Source: Bradyrhizobium canariense
Lineage (GTDB): Bacteria > Pseudomonadota > Alphaproteobacteria > Rhizobiales > Xanthobacteraceae
Direction of reading: 5' to 3'
Length of the DNA: 64,000 nt
NCBI RefSeq assembly: GCF_018130465.1
Contig: NZ_JAFCKJ010000012.1
Coordinates: 1-64,000 of the forward strand
Part shown: one piece after another, positions 1 to 8,233 of the stretch
Layout of the letters: the number at the start of each line of letters is the position of its first letter
How positions within the stretch are numbered: the first letter of the stretch is position 1
Translations under genes and position numbers: made by a program
The notes under the pieces: generated by a model
The model's input: the letters and a program-made list of their open reading frames with translations, nothing else
What the model was told of the DNA's origin: nothing
Databases searched by the model: none

Positions 1-635
1 CCGTCGCCGTCGCCGGCGACCGCGCCGGCCTTGGCGGCGAACGCAATCAGCGTATCCGCCGTCGCAGGCTCGATCTTGGCAAGGCCGCGGTTCATCGAAC
101 GCGTGGCGACACTGCGCGTCATCCGCTCCGCAAACGGATTGTCGCGGCAGGCATCGAGGATGACGAGCCGCAGCCGCTTCGCAGGGTTGATCGCCTGAAG
201 AATCCGGTCCAGCGGGACCGCCTCGTCCTCGACGTCGAAATCGCTCTGGAGACGGGCATCCGCCGGAATCAGGAAGTTTGCGCCGTTCACTTCGATGCCG
301 TGACCGGCGTAATAGACCACGGCCATGTCGGAATCTGCAGCAACGGCAGCAAAGTCGCGCACCGCCCGCCGCATCTCGGTCACGCCGAGATCGCGGCGCA
401 GTTCCACGATATCGAAACCCATGCGCTTGAAGACGTCGCTGATGGCGGCCGCGTCGTTGTCGGGATTGGCCAGCCGCGCGACGCTCTGGTAGTTGGACAC
501 GCCAAGGACCAGCGCCACCCGCTTGTCGGCCTGCGCAGTCGACGCCGCGACCAGCATCCACAAGACCGACAGCGCAAGCCGGCAGGCCGCCCGGCTTGAG
601 CGCAACATCGGGACTGAAGGGCTCAATCGAACCAT
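1..635 (-). CDS. Caspase-like (peptidase C14) secreted protein, 3' part outside window
   Basis: This is the N-terminal 211 codons of a secreted caspase-fold protease; the frame stays open to the window edge. It begins with a signal peptide ending in AQA before DKR, then a p20-like domain with the catalytic His motif YYAGHGIEVNG and the Cys motif LDACRDNPF. Both dyad residues are present, so nothing suggests a pseudogene. The first 540 bases match the second copy at 2603-3142 with about 21 mismatches by my count (roughly 96% identity), while the signal-peptide region diverges. The ATG at 635 is conserved in both copies. An internal ATG at 608 would give a tidier 27-residue signal peptide. Caspase homologues in bacteria are Arg/Lys-directed or regulatory proteases. 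The substrate here is unknown. Confidence 0.85.
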   Translation of the reverse strand, partial: MVRLSPSVPMLRSSRAACRLALSVLWMLVAASTAQADKRVALVLGVSNYQSVARLANPDNDAAAISDVFKRMGFDIVELRRDLGVTEMRRAVRDFAAVAADSDMAVVYYAGHGIEVNGANFLIPADARLQSDFDVEDEAVPLDRILQAINPAKRLRLVILDACRDNPFAERMTRSVATRSMNRGLAKIEPATADTLIAFAAKAGAVAGDGD

Positions 636-949
636 GATGCGGGCTTCGCTCCACGCGTCAGCAATGTGGCTGCAATCGATCTGAATACTATTTCGGTAGC
701 AGTCCGCCCTCGGGTCTGTGCCATCGATCACATATCAGGCCCGGCCTTCAGGCGAGACGGTTGCCGCCGCGCCGTGTCCTGCCGGCGACTCCCTGCCCGA
801 AATGATAGTGGAAGGGGCATGGCATTGGGAAGCCGTCCTGCAACCTTCCGGAGATACTTGCCTCCCCCGGGCGCTTAAGCTTCTATGTCGGAATAAATCG
901 CTTTTGCTTCATTGGCCGCCAAGGGGTTTTCAGACAAGGGGTGTTCAGA
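636..949. other. 314-bp intergenic region, no gene seen
   Basis: This gap lies between the divergent starts of the first caspase-like gene and the small secreted Ig-like protein, so it should hold promoters for both. I see no convincing -35/-10 pair, no RNA-like fold and no reading frame with coding character. Past the start codon at 635 it shows only faint similarity to the equivalent region upstream of the second caspase copy, so the duplication appears to end near the start codon. Confidence 0.5.
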
Positions 950-1393
950 ATGATCCGTCCTTGCATGACAATTGTATTTTCGCTCGCAACCTCCGCCTCG
1001 TTGCTGCTTTCCGACACTGCGAGCGCCGACAAGATGCGCCCAGGCTACAAGAGCTACCAAAACGCTCACGGCCTGAATGCCAACACCGCTTGCCGTCGCC
1101 CGCATTTCAACATCTGCCAGGGTTGTAATGTCGTCATCCCGATGCGGGTCGCGCAGGATCGCGGTTGCGGGTTCAACTTCCAGTCGCTGGGTCCGTTCGT
1201 GGGCCAGGACGTCGTCGTCTCTCCGGCCAACGGGTCTTACAGCCTGGTCAACTCGACAAAGGCTGTGTACCGGCCGAACTCCGGCTTTACCGGCAGCGAC
1301 CATTTCGAGAGCCGTCTCTACTTCGAGGACGGCGCCGGCAAGCGCACGTTCCTGAACCTGAAAGTCAACGTCAACGTCGTTCCCAGCCTGTAA
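950..1393 (+). CDS. Small secreted protein with bacterial Ig-like strand motif
   Basis: This 147-residue exported protein starts with a signal peptide (MIRPCMTIVFSLATSASLLL, cleavage near ASA-DK). Its C-terminal half contains VYRPNSGFTGSDHFESRLYF, which resembles the conserved 'Y.PN.GFTG.D.F' strand of cadherin/Ig-like repeats in bacterial surface proteins. The N-terminal half has four cysteines (TACRRPHFNICQGCN and DRGCGF) that could form disulfides. The ATG at 950 is preferred over the GTG at 941 because an AAGGGG Shine-Dalgarno lies at proper distance. The gene converges on the second caspase-like gene with 29 bp between stops. I infer a periplasmic or surface binding role; the function is unknown. 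Confidence 0.75.
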   Translation: MIRPCMTIVFSLATSASLLLSDTASADKMRPGYKSYQNAHGLNANTACRRPHFNICQGCNVVIPMRVAQDRGCGFNFQSLGPFVGQDVVVSPANGSYSLVNSTKAVYRPNSGFTGSDHFESRLYFEDGAGKRTFLNLKVNVNVVPSL

Positions 1394-1422
1394 GCCGGGG
1401 CACCGTGTCGCCGACGCCGGTC

Positions 1423-3237
1423 TCAATCGCCCTCGCAACTGCCGCCGCATGAATCGGCTCCGCCGGACGGACGCGCGCGACCGCGCGGGCTCGACTCGTG
1501 GCGCGATACCGCCTTTGGCTTCTGCGGCGACGGATCGGGACGTCGGCGGCACACGCCCTGGGCATCCAGCACGTCATTGCCGTCACAGACGATCTGGACG
1601 CAACGTTCGCCCTCTACCTTTTGTCCCTTGGCGCAAACCAGCGGACAGACACGATCGGGCCTGGCGCGCACCGCGTCGAGCGCATCGAGGCTTGCAATTT
1701 TGACGTCGAATTTGGTGCCGGCGTTGCGGTTGAAATTGTCGAGCGCCTTTTGCGACGGAGCAGTCCAGGCACCGTCGGCAGTACTGGGGTCGCAGCCGAC
1801 GCGCTTCAGATGGGCCTGGAGCAGGCGGGCGATATCCGCGGGATCCATGGCCGGCGCGACAACTGGCGCTGGGGCAGGCGCCGGCGCAGCCGGCGGAGTT
1901 AGCGCGGCAAGTGTGGCCTGTCGCTCCTTCTCGCGCTGTTCCTGTTCGCGCCTTGCGGCCTCGATCTGCTGCTGCGCGTCCAGCGCGGCCTGCTTCTTCG
2001 CCTGCTCGACCTGACCTGCTGCGTCCTCGGCCTGCCGGCGCGCCTCCGCAACCTGCCGCCGGGCATCGTCGAGCTCGCGCTTGGCTTGGTCGGCGATGCG
2101 TTGGCGCTCCTTCTCCAGATCGCGCCGGGTCTGTTCGGAGACCTGGAGCTTGGCCTGCTCGGCCTGGCGCGCGGCCTGCTCCTCGATCTGCTTCCTGACG
2201 TCCTCGCTCTTCTGCCGGGCCTGCTGTTCGGCTTGCCGCCTCAGCAGGTCCGCCTTTTCGCGGGCCTTCTCCGCCGCATCCAGCTTGTCGAGGGCCGCAT
2301 GAGCAGACACAGCGTAGGGTCCGCTGCCGTGAACGCCGAGAAACGAGGTCCACGCCTCCCTGGTGCCGATCTGCGCGGCAAATTCGTAGTCCCGCTGGGA
2401 CTCCGCGTCCGGATCGACCTTTGGGGCAATCTGGGGCACCAGCGCCACGGTGTCACCGCCGAGCGATCCGTAGACGAACGGCTCCTGCCGCCGCCCCGTG
2501 CTCTTCAGCACCTCGTCGCGAACCCGGCCAAGCGTCAGGCGAAGGTCGAGGCCCGGTGTCGCCAAATGATTGAGGAGCGCGGTCGCAAACGGGCTGTGGG
2601 CACCGTCGCCGTCGCCGGCGACCGCGCCGGCCTTGGCGGCGAACGCAATCAGCGTATCCGCCGTCGCGGGCTCGATCTTGGCAAGGCCGCGGTTCATCGA
2701 GCGCGTCGCAACCGTGCGTGTCATCCGCTCCGCAAACGGATTGTCGCGGCAGGCATCGAGGATGACGAGCCGCAGCCGCTTCGCAGGGTTGATCGCCTGG
2801 AGAATCCGGTCCAGCGGGACGGCTTCGTCCTCGACGTCGAAATCGCTCTGGAGACGGGCGTCGGCCGGAATCAGGAAGTTCGCGCCGTTCACCTCGATGC
2901 CATGACCGGCGTAGTAGACCACGGCCATGTCGGAATCTACAGCAACGGCAGCAAAGTCGCGCACCGCCCGCCGCATCTCGGTCACGCCGAGATCGCGGCG
3001 CAGCTCCACGATATCGAACCCCATCCGCTTGAAGACGTCGCTGATGGCGGCCGCGTCGTTGTCGGGATTGGCCAGCCGCGCGACGCTCTGGTAGTTGGAC
3101 ACGCCAATGACCAGCGCCACCCGCTTGTCGGCCTGCGCAGTCGTCGCCGCGACCAGCATCAGGGCCACCGCCAGCGCAACGCGGCCGGCCAGACGCTGCA
3201 GGTGTGACATCGGAGCCGGTGGGATCAATCCGACCAT
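1423..3237 (-). CDS. Secreted caspase-like protease with coiled-coil and peptidoglycan-binding-like tail
   Basis: A 604-residue protein. A signal peptide ends at AQA-DKR (about residue 36). The caspase/peptidase C14 domain (about 38-270) has catalytic His112 in YYAGHGIEVNG and Cys163 in LDACRDNPF. A long Gln/Arg/Ala/Glu-rich charged coiled coil follows (about 310-450), then a Pro/Ala linker. Next comes a segment with the pattern of a peptidoglycan-binding-like repeat (LLQAHLKRVGCDPSTADGAW), and a Cys-rich end (CPLVCAKGQKVEGERC). An alternative start at 3210 shortens the N-terminus by nine residues. It is a tandem paralogue of the gene at the window start. The architecture suggests a periplasmic protease tethered to the wall or to a partner. 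Autoproteolysis and targets cannot be judged from sequence. Confidence 0.88.
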   Translation of the reverse strand: MVGLIPPAPMSHLQRLAGRVALAVALMLVAATTAQADKRVALVIGVSNYQSVARLANPDNDAAAISDVFKRMGFDIVELRRDLGVTEMRRAVRDFAAVAVDSDMAVVYYAGHGIEVNGANFLIPADARLQSDFDVEDEAVPLDRILQAINPAKRLRLVILDACRDNPFAERMTRTVATRSMNRGLAKIEPATADTLIAFAAKAGAVAGDGDGAHSPFATALLNHLATPGLDLRLTLGRVRDEVLKSTGRRQEPFVYGSLGGDTVALVPQIAPKVDPDAESQRDYEFAAQIGTREAWTSFLGVHGSGPYAVSAHAALDKLDAAEKAREKADLLRRQAEQQARQKSEDVRKQIEEQAARQAEQAKLQVSEQTRRDLEKERQRIADQAKRELDDARRQVAEARRQAEDAAGQVEQAKKQAALDAQQQIEAARREQEQREKERQATLAALTPPAAPAPAPAPVVAPAMDPADIARLLQAHLKRVGCDPSTADGAWTAPSQKALDNFNRNAGTKFDVKIASLDALDAVRARPDRVCPLVCAKGQKVEGERCVQIVCDGNDVLDAQGVCRRRPDPSPQKPKAVSRHESSPRGRARPSGGADSCGGSCEGD

Positions 3238-3330
3238 GGTGCTGGCTTCAATCCGTAATGGAGTCCCTAGGCTGGCTCCGGGAAGATTTCGAGGGTCTCC
3301 TCCCGTAAGTCAACCCGTCTGTGGCCTACC

Positions 3331-4290
3331 TCACTTCCCCCGTGCCGCCGTCGGCGTCAGGCCGAACCTGCGGCGGAAGCAGCGGTTGAAGTAAGAGAGG
3401 TCGTTGAAGCCGCAGGCGAAGGCGATGTCGCTGATGCGGCCTTGGCGATGGGCGAGAAGATCGGCGGCCTTGCGCAGGCGCAGCTCATTGAGGCGCGTGG
3501 TGAAGCTGGCGCCGGCCTCGAACAGCAGCTCGTTGACGTAGCGTTCGGAGAGGCCGGCGGCGGCGGCGAGTCTTTGTGCGGAAAAATCCGGCTCGTGGAA
3601 GCGCGCCTCGAGGATCGACAACACGGCCTTGAGCCGCACGGCGCGCAGGCCCCCGCGCCGCGCCGCAGCGGCGATATCGCTGCGGGCGCCGAGACCGATC
3701 GCCGCGAGGTCGAGCAGGTGCGCGGCGATGGCCATGCCGGCCTCGTCCGCAGCGGTCGAATGGCGCAGCAGGAGATCGCTGTAGTCCATCGCCAGCGACA
3801 GCGCGCCGCCGGGCTCGAGCTCACAGCCGACGAGATCGTCGACGTCGGCGACCATCGCGCGCAGCGTATCGACAGGCAGATGCACGTTGGTGAAGCGCTT
3901 GTGGCTCGCGCCGTCGGCGGCGAAGAACGGCTCGTCCAGCTTGAGCAGCACCATCGATCCCGGCCGCATGGTGAATTCGCGGCCGCGATGGACCACCTGC
4001 GATGGGCGATCGCCCGTGTTGCGGGCGAGGCAAAAGCGGTCGTCGCCGGTCTCGAGCACCTGGCGCTTTTCGCGCCGGACTGTGGCGAAGCTGCCGTCGC
4101 AGCGTCCAAGCATGGTGGTGCCGATATGAATTGAGTTCATCGTGGCGCGAAACGGCACGTCGGATGCAGGATCGAGCTCGCCGGTGTTGGAGAAATGCTC
4201 GAACAACTCGGCGAAGCGGATGAAGCGCTGCCGGTCGGACAAGTCATGCGGCAGCATGTCGGTCGAGAGCGCCTTCCTGATGACGGACAT
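3331..4290 (-). CDS. AraC-family transcriptional regulator
   Basis: A 319-residue regulator with an N-terminal cupin-like ligand/dimerisation region of the AraC_binding_2 type (about 20-190) and a C-terminal double helix-turn-helix. The first HTH is around FSAQRLAAAAGLSERYVNEL; the second is marked by ISDIAFACGFNDLSYFNRCF, the classic AraC signature. I chose the ATG at 4290 because GGAAG sits eight bases upstream; a longer frame to 4386 lacks this. It is transcribed divergently from two small exported proteins. A 17-base direct repeat in the shared upstream region is a candidate operator. The inducer is unknown. Confidence 0.9.
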   Translation of the reverse strand: MSVIRKALSTDMLPHDLSDRQRFIRFAELFEHFSNTGELDPASDVPFRATMNSIHIGTTMLGRCDGSFATVRREKRQVLETGDDRFCLARNTGDRPSQVVHRGREFTMRPGSMVLLKLDEPFFAADGASHKRFTNVHLPVDTLRAMVADVDDLVGCELEPGGALSLAMDYSDLLLRHSTAADEAGMAIAAHLLDLAAIGLGARSDIAAAARRGGLRAVRLKAVLSILEARFHEPDFSAQRLAAAAGLSERYVNELLFEAGASFTTRLNELRLRKAADLLAHRQGRISDIAFACGFNDLSYFNRCFRRRFGLTPTAARGK

Positions 4291-4421
4291 CGAAAGAACT
4301 TCCAAAGGGACTTTTGGGAAAAGCTCATGCACGGAGGCGTGCCGAAACCGTCGGGCCTGAAATGGACGCCTGCCGAAGACCGGCAAGCGCAGGCTATCAG
4401 CACGCCAACGTGAATCAAGCT

Positions 4422-4469
4422 GCGCCGGTCAGTCCAAGCCGCGCCACCGTCGGCGCCGGACAGTCCAAG
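4422..4469. promoter_or_regulatory. Direct repeat pair, candidate AraC-type operator
   Basis: GCGCCGG(T/A)CAGTCCAAG occurs at 4422-4438 and again at 4453-4469, a 16/17 match spaced 31 bp (three helical turns) centre to centre. The pair lies between the AraC-type regulator and the divergent small-protein pair. AraC-type proteins bind direct-repeat half-sites on one face of the helix, so position and spacing fit. The assignment is inferred. Confidence 0.5.
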
Positions 4470-4584
4470 ACGGCCCGCACAGGCGGGCCCTATTCAGGCG
4501 ACGGATGCGACTTCCCGGCACATGAGGGACGGCATCCGGGCAAACGGGCGGCCCAGCCTGACGCCCGCTGGAGGAGACGACGAC

Positions 4585-4827
4585 ATGCGAACCTCTCTAC
4601 CCCGCAGCCTCGTGCTCGGTGGCGCCATCGCGACCAGCCTCTGCATCGGTTACGCGCTCGGCGCGCAGCCGCACATGGACCAAGCCGTCGCGATCCTGCA
4701 ATCAGCCCGCGCCGAGCTCGGCAAGGCCGAGCCGAACAAGGGCGGCCATCGCGAGAAGGCGATCGGGCTGATCGACCAGGCCATCGTCGAAGTGCGCGCC
4801 GGCATTGCGTTCGCCGCCGGCCATTGA
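4585..4827 (+). CDS. Small membrane-anchored or exported protein
   Basis: An 80-residue protein. An N-terminal hydrophobic segment (LVLGGAIATSLCIGYALGA) acts as signal peptide or anchor. A helical body follows with the pattern MDQAVAILQSARAELGKAE-NKGGHREKAI, ending EVRAGIAFAAGH. I recall similar 'NKGGHR..AI' small proteins as conserved hypotheticals in Bradyrhizobium and related genera, but I know no function. The ATG at 4585 has GAGGAG eight bases upstream. A second small exported protein follows 26 bp downstream, so the two are probably co-transcribed and may be controlled by the divergent AraC-type regulator. Confidence 0.75.
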   Translation: MRTSLPRSLVLGGAIATSLCIGYALGAQPHMDQAVAILQSARAELGKAEPNKGGHREKAIGLIDQAIVEVRAGIAFAAGH

Positions 4828-4853
4828 AGCAGCGGCTTTCGGGAGGACAAGAC

Positions 4854-5105
4854 ATGATGCGAACCGTGTTTGCCGCAGCCTTCGCGCTTGGCGCGATCGC
4901 AGGCTCTGCCCAGGCCATGCCGCTCGCCCCGCCCGGCGCGGGCGCGAATGGCGACGTCATCGCAATCGCCGGCGGCTGCGGCCCCGGCTGGCACCGCGGT
5001 CCCTATCGCGGTTGCCTCAGGAACTACGCCAACCCGGCCGCGCATGCTTGCCCGCGCGGCTACCATATCGGCCCCGGCGGCGCGTGCCGCGGCAATGGCA
5101 GGTAG
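4854..5105 (+). CDS. Small secreted Gly/Cys-rich protein (GCG motif type)
   Basis: An 83-residue protein with a clear signal peptide (MMRTVFAAAFALGAIAGSAQ, cleavage after AQA). The mature part carries GCGPGWHRGPYRGCLRN and later HACPRGYHIGPGGACRG, giving four cysteines in a Gly/Arg/His-rich chain. This resembles the 'GCG-CRPN' leader of a family of small exported proteins that often continue into repeats; here no repeats follow. GGGAGG lies eight bases before the ATG. It follows the previous small gene by 26 bp. The function is unknown. Confidence 0.75.
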   Translation: MMRTVFAAAFALGAIAGSAQAMPLAPPGAGANGDVIAIAGGCGPGWHRGPYRGCLRNYANPAAHACPRGYHIGPGGACRGNGR

Positions 5106-5118
5106 AGGCTGAACACGG

Positions 5119-5147
5119 CGCCTCTCCCCGTTCGCCGGGGAGAGGCG
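5119..5147. terminator. 12-bp perfect stem-loop after small-protein pair
   Basis: CGCCTCTCCCCG pairs perfectly with CGGGGAGAGGCG around the loop TTCGC. It starts 14 bp after the stop of the GCG-type protein. No T-run follows, so it could be a Rho-assisted 3' end or a repeat-type palindrome rather than a classical intrinsic terminator. Confidence 0.45.
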
Positions 5148-5384
5148 TCTGCCGGAACGGCTGCCCCGGGCCGTCCGACACGCCGCCGTCGAGACGGAAT
5201 ATTCCGCGCCTGCTTCACCCATGGCGCACCGCGGCTGCGCCTTCCTGCTTGCTACCTCAGCGGGATTGTGTGCAGAATGCACCTGCATTTTCATGACGCA
5301 ACCATCGCAACCATTGATTGACTCCGGGGAGTGCTGCCCGGCTCGGGCCTGAAGCGCATCCCCGTCGAATTGCCGGAGGGGCTC

Positions 5385-8111
5385 ATGCCGCACCGTGATG
5401 GCGCGCCGAACGCCGATTCTGCCGGACCGGAACGCGCGCAGATCGAGATGAATGCCGGCGCGACCACCGCCGCCGTCCCGTCAAAACGCAAGCTGGTGCT
5501 GTTCGCCGACGGCACCGGCAATGCGTTTACCACCCAGGAATCCAGCGTCTGGCGTCTCTACGAGGCGCTCGACCACACCCAGCCGGACCAGATCGCTCAC
5601 TACATCAAGGGCGTCGGGACCGCCGGCTGGGCGCCGCTCGCCGCACTCGACGGCGCCACCGGCATCGGCGTGCCCAGCAACGTCCGCAAACTCTATCACT
5701 TCCTATGCTGGAATTGGCGCGAGGGGGACGAGATCTACATTTTCGGCTTCAGCCGCGGCGCCTTCACCGCGCGCACGCTGGCGTCATTGATCGCCAGCCA
5801 GGGCCTGGTGCCGGCGGTGATCGACGGCACGCCGGTCTCGCATGCCGAGATGGAGCGCAACGCCATGTCCGCATGGCGGGAATACCGCCGCGACACCGTG
5901 CCGTTGAAGAAGAGCCTGCCCACGATCTGGATCGCGCGCTTCATCCGCGACGTGCTGCTCTATCTCTATCATGCGATCTGCCGGCATCGCGCCTACGCCG
6001 ATGTCCGCGCGGCAATGAACGGCCGCAAGGAGATCGACATCGAATTCCTCGGGCTGTTCGACACGGTCGAGGCCTTCGGCGTCCCGATCGAGGAGCTGCG
6101 CGTCGCGATCGACTGGGCGATCTGGCCGATCTCGTTCCGCAATCACCGGCCCTCGCGCAAGGTGAAGCACATCTCGCATGCGCTGGCGCTGGACGACGAG
6201 CGCACCACCTTCCATCCGCTGCGGATCGACCAGAGCCGTTTGGCGCCCGACCAGACGGTCGAGGAGGTGTGGTTCACCGGCGTGCATTCCGACATCGGCG
6301 GCGGCTACCCCGAATCCACGCTGTCCTTCGTGCCCCTGGTCTGGATGGCTGATCAGCTCGACGGCCGGCTCCGCTTCCAGGACGGCGAGATCGAGCATTT
6401 CAAGGAATACCAATCGGCGATTGGACCGAAGCACGATTCGCGCAGCGGCGCCGCCGTGCTCTACCGCTACGGGCCACGCCCGATCCTCGCCGGCCAGGTC
6501 AATGGCGGGCTGCCGGTGGTGCACTTCGCCGTCATCGAACGCATGCTGTTCGGCTGCGACGACTACGCGCCGATCATGCTTCCGGCGGAAGCGCGGGTGC
6601 TGCTGCCGGACGGCAGCAAGCTGGACCTCGTCGAGGACAGCACGCGCGAAGCCATGAAACGCGCCTATCTGACGAAGGCCCAGGACCCGCGGCGCGAGAC
6701 GGAGGCCGAAGCCTTCACCGGCATGAAGACGCCCAGCGTCGAAATGGCCAGGCTCGCGCGCGACACCGTGTGGTGGCGGCGCGTCGCCTATTTCTCGCTG
6801 CTGTTCATGGTCGGTGTGATCGCGGTCTGGCCGTGGATCGCCCGCAGCCTGATCGGGGTGTCGAAGGACAACGGCCTGCAAGGCACAATGGTGCTGCACA
6901 TCATCGCCACCATCGATTGGCTCGTTGGCGCCGTGCTGGGGCCGCTGGCTAATCTCGTCAGGAACGTGCTGCCATCCTATGCGGCACCGTGGCTCGACAT
7001 CACGCTGTATTACCCGTTCGCCACCACGATCCTCCTTGCCATCACCTACCTGATCTGGGGCCGCAACACGGTGCTGCGCGACACCATCCAGGAACGCGCG
7101 CGGCTGGCCTGGAGCAGGTCACACCGCATGGCAAGCCGGCAGCATGTCGACGAGCCGGGCGCGCTGCTCGGCTTCGCCAGATGGATGCGGCTGAATGCGG
7201 GACCGGCGCGCTGGATTTTCGCCAGGCTCGTGCTGCCCGGCATCTTCCTGTTCATCATCTTCTACTCCGCATTGCTCATTGGAGCGACCAGCGTCTTCAC
7301 CGCCCGCACAGCGACCGGAAATATCTGCACTCCGCCAGGACCCGAGGCCGGAACGCCGGTGCCCGACGAGCCGATCGACGCGCGCGGCCGCTTCGCGACG
7401 AAGGAGTTTTGCTGGTGGAGCGGCCTTGCGGTCGAGAAAGGCCGCAAATACCGCGTCTGGGTCGAGATCGAGGATCCCTGGTTCGACCGCACCATCTTGA
7501 GCGGCACAAATGGCTTCAGGACCTATTTCACGGCTCACTACCTCGCCCTGCCGACGCTCCGTCAGTTCGGCGCCGCCTGGTTCCAGCCCGTGGTGCGCGT
7601 CGGCACGAAGGGAATGAGCGACATGCCGCTGAAGGCCGTCAACGTCATGCCGGCCGACGAATTGCCGCGCCGGATGAATCCGGCCATTCCAGCCGAGGAC
7701 GATGCGGACAAGAGCAAAGGCAGGTATCCGACCCAGCTCGACAAGACGAAGGAGTTCGCGGCACTTCCCGACGACAATCCGTTCAAGCGCGCAGTGGGCA
7801 AGCTCGGGCCCTTCGAGCCGGTGCCGAAGGACCCCACGGCGCGCGCGATCTGGGACGGCCAGAAGCTGTCGGGACGTCTGGTCGCGGAATTCGTCGCGCC
7901 CGATGCCGGCGATCTGTTCTTCTACGTCAACGACGCCGTCCAGATTTACCCGACCCTGCTCCCGGCATGGTTGCGGCCGGCCAAGCTCGACGTGGTCCAG
8001 GGGCCCTATCAGCAGTTCTACAACAACAATGCCGGTACCGCGCGCATCGTCGTACAGCGATTGCCGAGCCCGCCCATGCCGCCGGACAAGCCGGCCGCGA
8101 CGAAGCAATAG
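5385..8111 (+). CDS. DUF2235/Tle1-like phospholipase-domain membrane protein
   Basis: A 908-residue protein. Residues about 30-400 form the DUF2235 alpha/beta-hydrolase domain shared with type VI effector Tle1. The nucleophile elbow GFSRG gives Ser123, GLFDTVEAFG gives Asp226, and WFTGVHSDIGGGY gives His301, a complete triad. About four hydrophobic helices follow between residues 465 and 640 (for example VAYFSLLFMVGVIAVW and LPGIFLFIIFYSALLIGA), then a ~270-residue soluble C-terminal domain. The ATG at 5385 has GGAGGGG just upstream. No VgrG, Hcp, PAAR or immunity-like gene is adjacent, so export by a type VI system is not supported here. I infer a membrane-embedded esterase or phospholipase. 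Confidence 0.85.
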   Translation: MPHRDGAPNADSAGPERAQIEMNAGATTAAVPSKRKLVLFADGTGNAFTTQESSVWRLYEALDHTQPDQIAHYIKGVGTAGWAPLAALDGATGIGVPSNVRKLYHFLCWNWREGDEIYIFGFSRGAFTARTLASLIASQGLVPAVIDGTPVSHAEMERNAMSAWREYRRDTVPLKKSLPTIWIARFIRDVLLYLYHAICRHRAYADVRAAMNGRKEIDIEFLGLFDTVEAFGVPIEELRVAIDWAIWPISFRNHRPSRKVKHISHALALDDERTTFHPLRIDQSRLAPDQTVEEVWFTGVHSDIGGGYPESTLSFVPLVWMADQLDGRLRFQDGEIEHFKEYQSAIGPKHDSRSGAAVLYRYGPRPILAGQVNGGLPVVHFAVIERMLFGCDDYAPIMLPAEARVLLPDGSKLDLVEDSTREAMKRAYLTKAQDPRRETEAEAFTGMKTPSVEMARLARDTVWWRRVAYFSLLFMVGVIAVWPWIARSLIGVSKDNGLQGTMVLHIIATIDWLVGAVLGPLANLVRNVLPSYAAPWLDITLYYPFATTILLAITYLIWGRNTVLRDTIQERARLAWSRSHRMASRQHVDEPGALLGFARWMRLNAGPARWIFARLVLPGIFLFIIFYSALLIGATSVFTARTATGNICTPPGPEAGTPVPDEPIDARGRFATKEFCWWSGLAVEKGRKYRVWVEIEDPWFDRTILSGTNGFRTYFTAHYLALPTLRQFGAAWFQPVVRVGTKGMSDMPLKAVNVMPADELPRRMNPAIPAEDDADKSKGRYPTQLDKTKEFAALPDDNPFKRAVGKLGPFEPVPKDPTARAIWDGQKLSGRLVAEFVAPDAGDLFFYVNDAVQIYPTLLPAWLRPAKLDVVQGPYQQFYNNNAGTARIVVQRLPSPPMPPDKPAATKQ

Positions 8112-8233
8112 GCACCGCGTCGGGAACGCCAGACCGATGCCTTGCGACCCCATGATTATGGGTGTCGCGGCGTCCACGCCGCGGCTAAGCTTGGCCTTGC
8201 GCCGCGGGGGACACGCGGTGCAGGACGATGATC

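Noticed and set aside
1-635. First caspase copy as a pseudogene or truncated fragment
   Set aside because: The frame is open to the window edge and both catalytic residues are intact, so the truncation is only the window boundary.
5385-8111. Type VI secretion effector module
   Set aside because: The catalytic domain fits Tle1, but no VgrG, Hcp, PAAR or immunity-like gene is near and the protein has central membrane helices.
8166-8183. CGCGGCG-TCCA-CGCCGCG hairpin after the DUF2235 gene
   Set aside because: The stem is perfect but only seven bp, with no T-run, in a very GC-rich context where such stems arise by chance.
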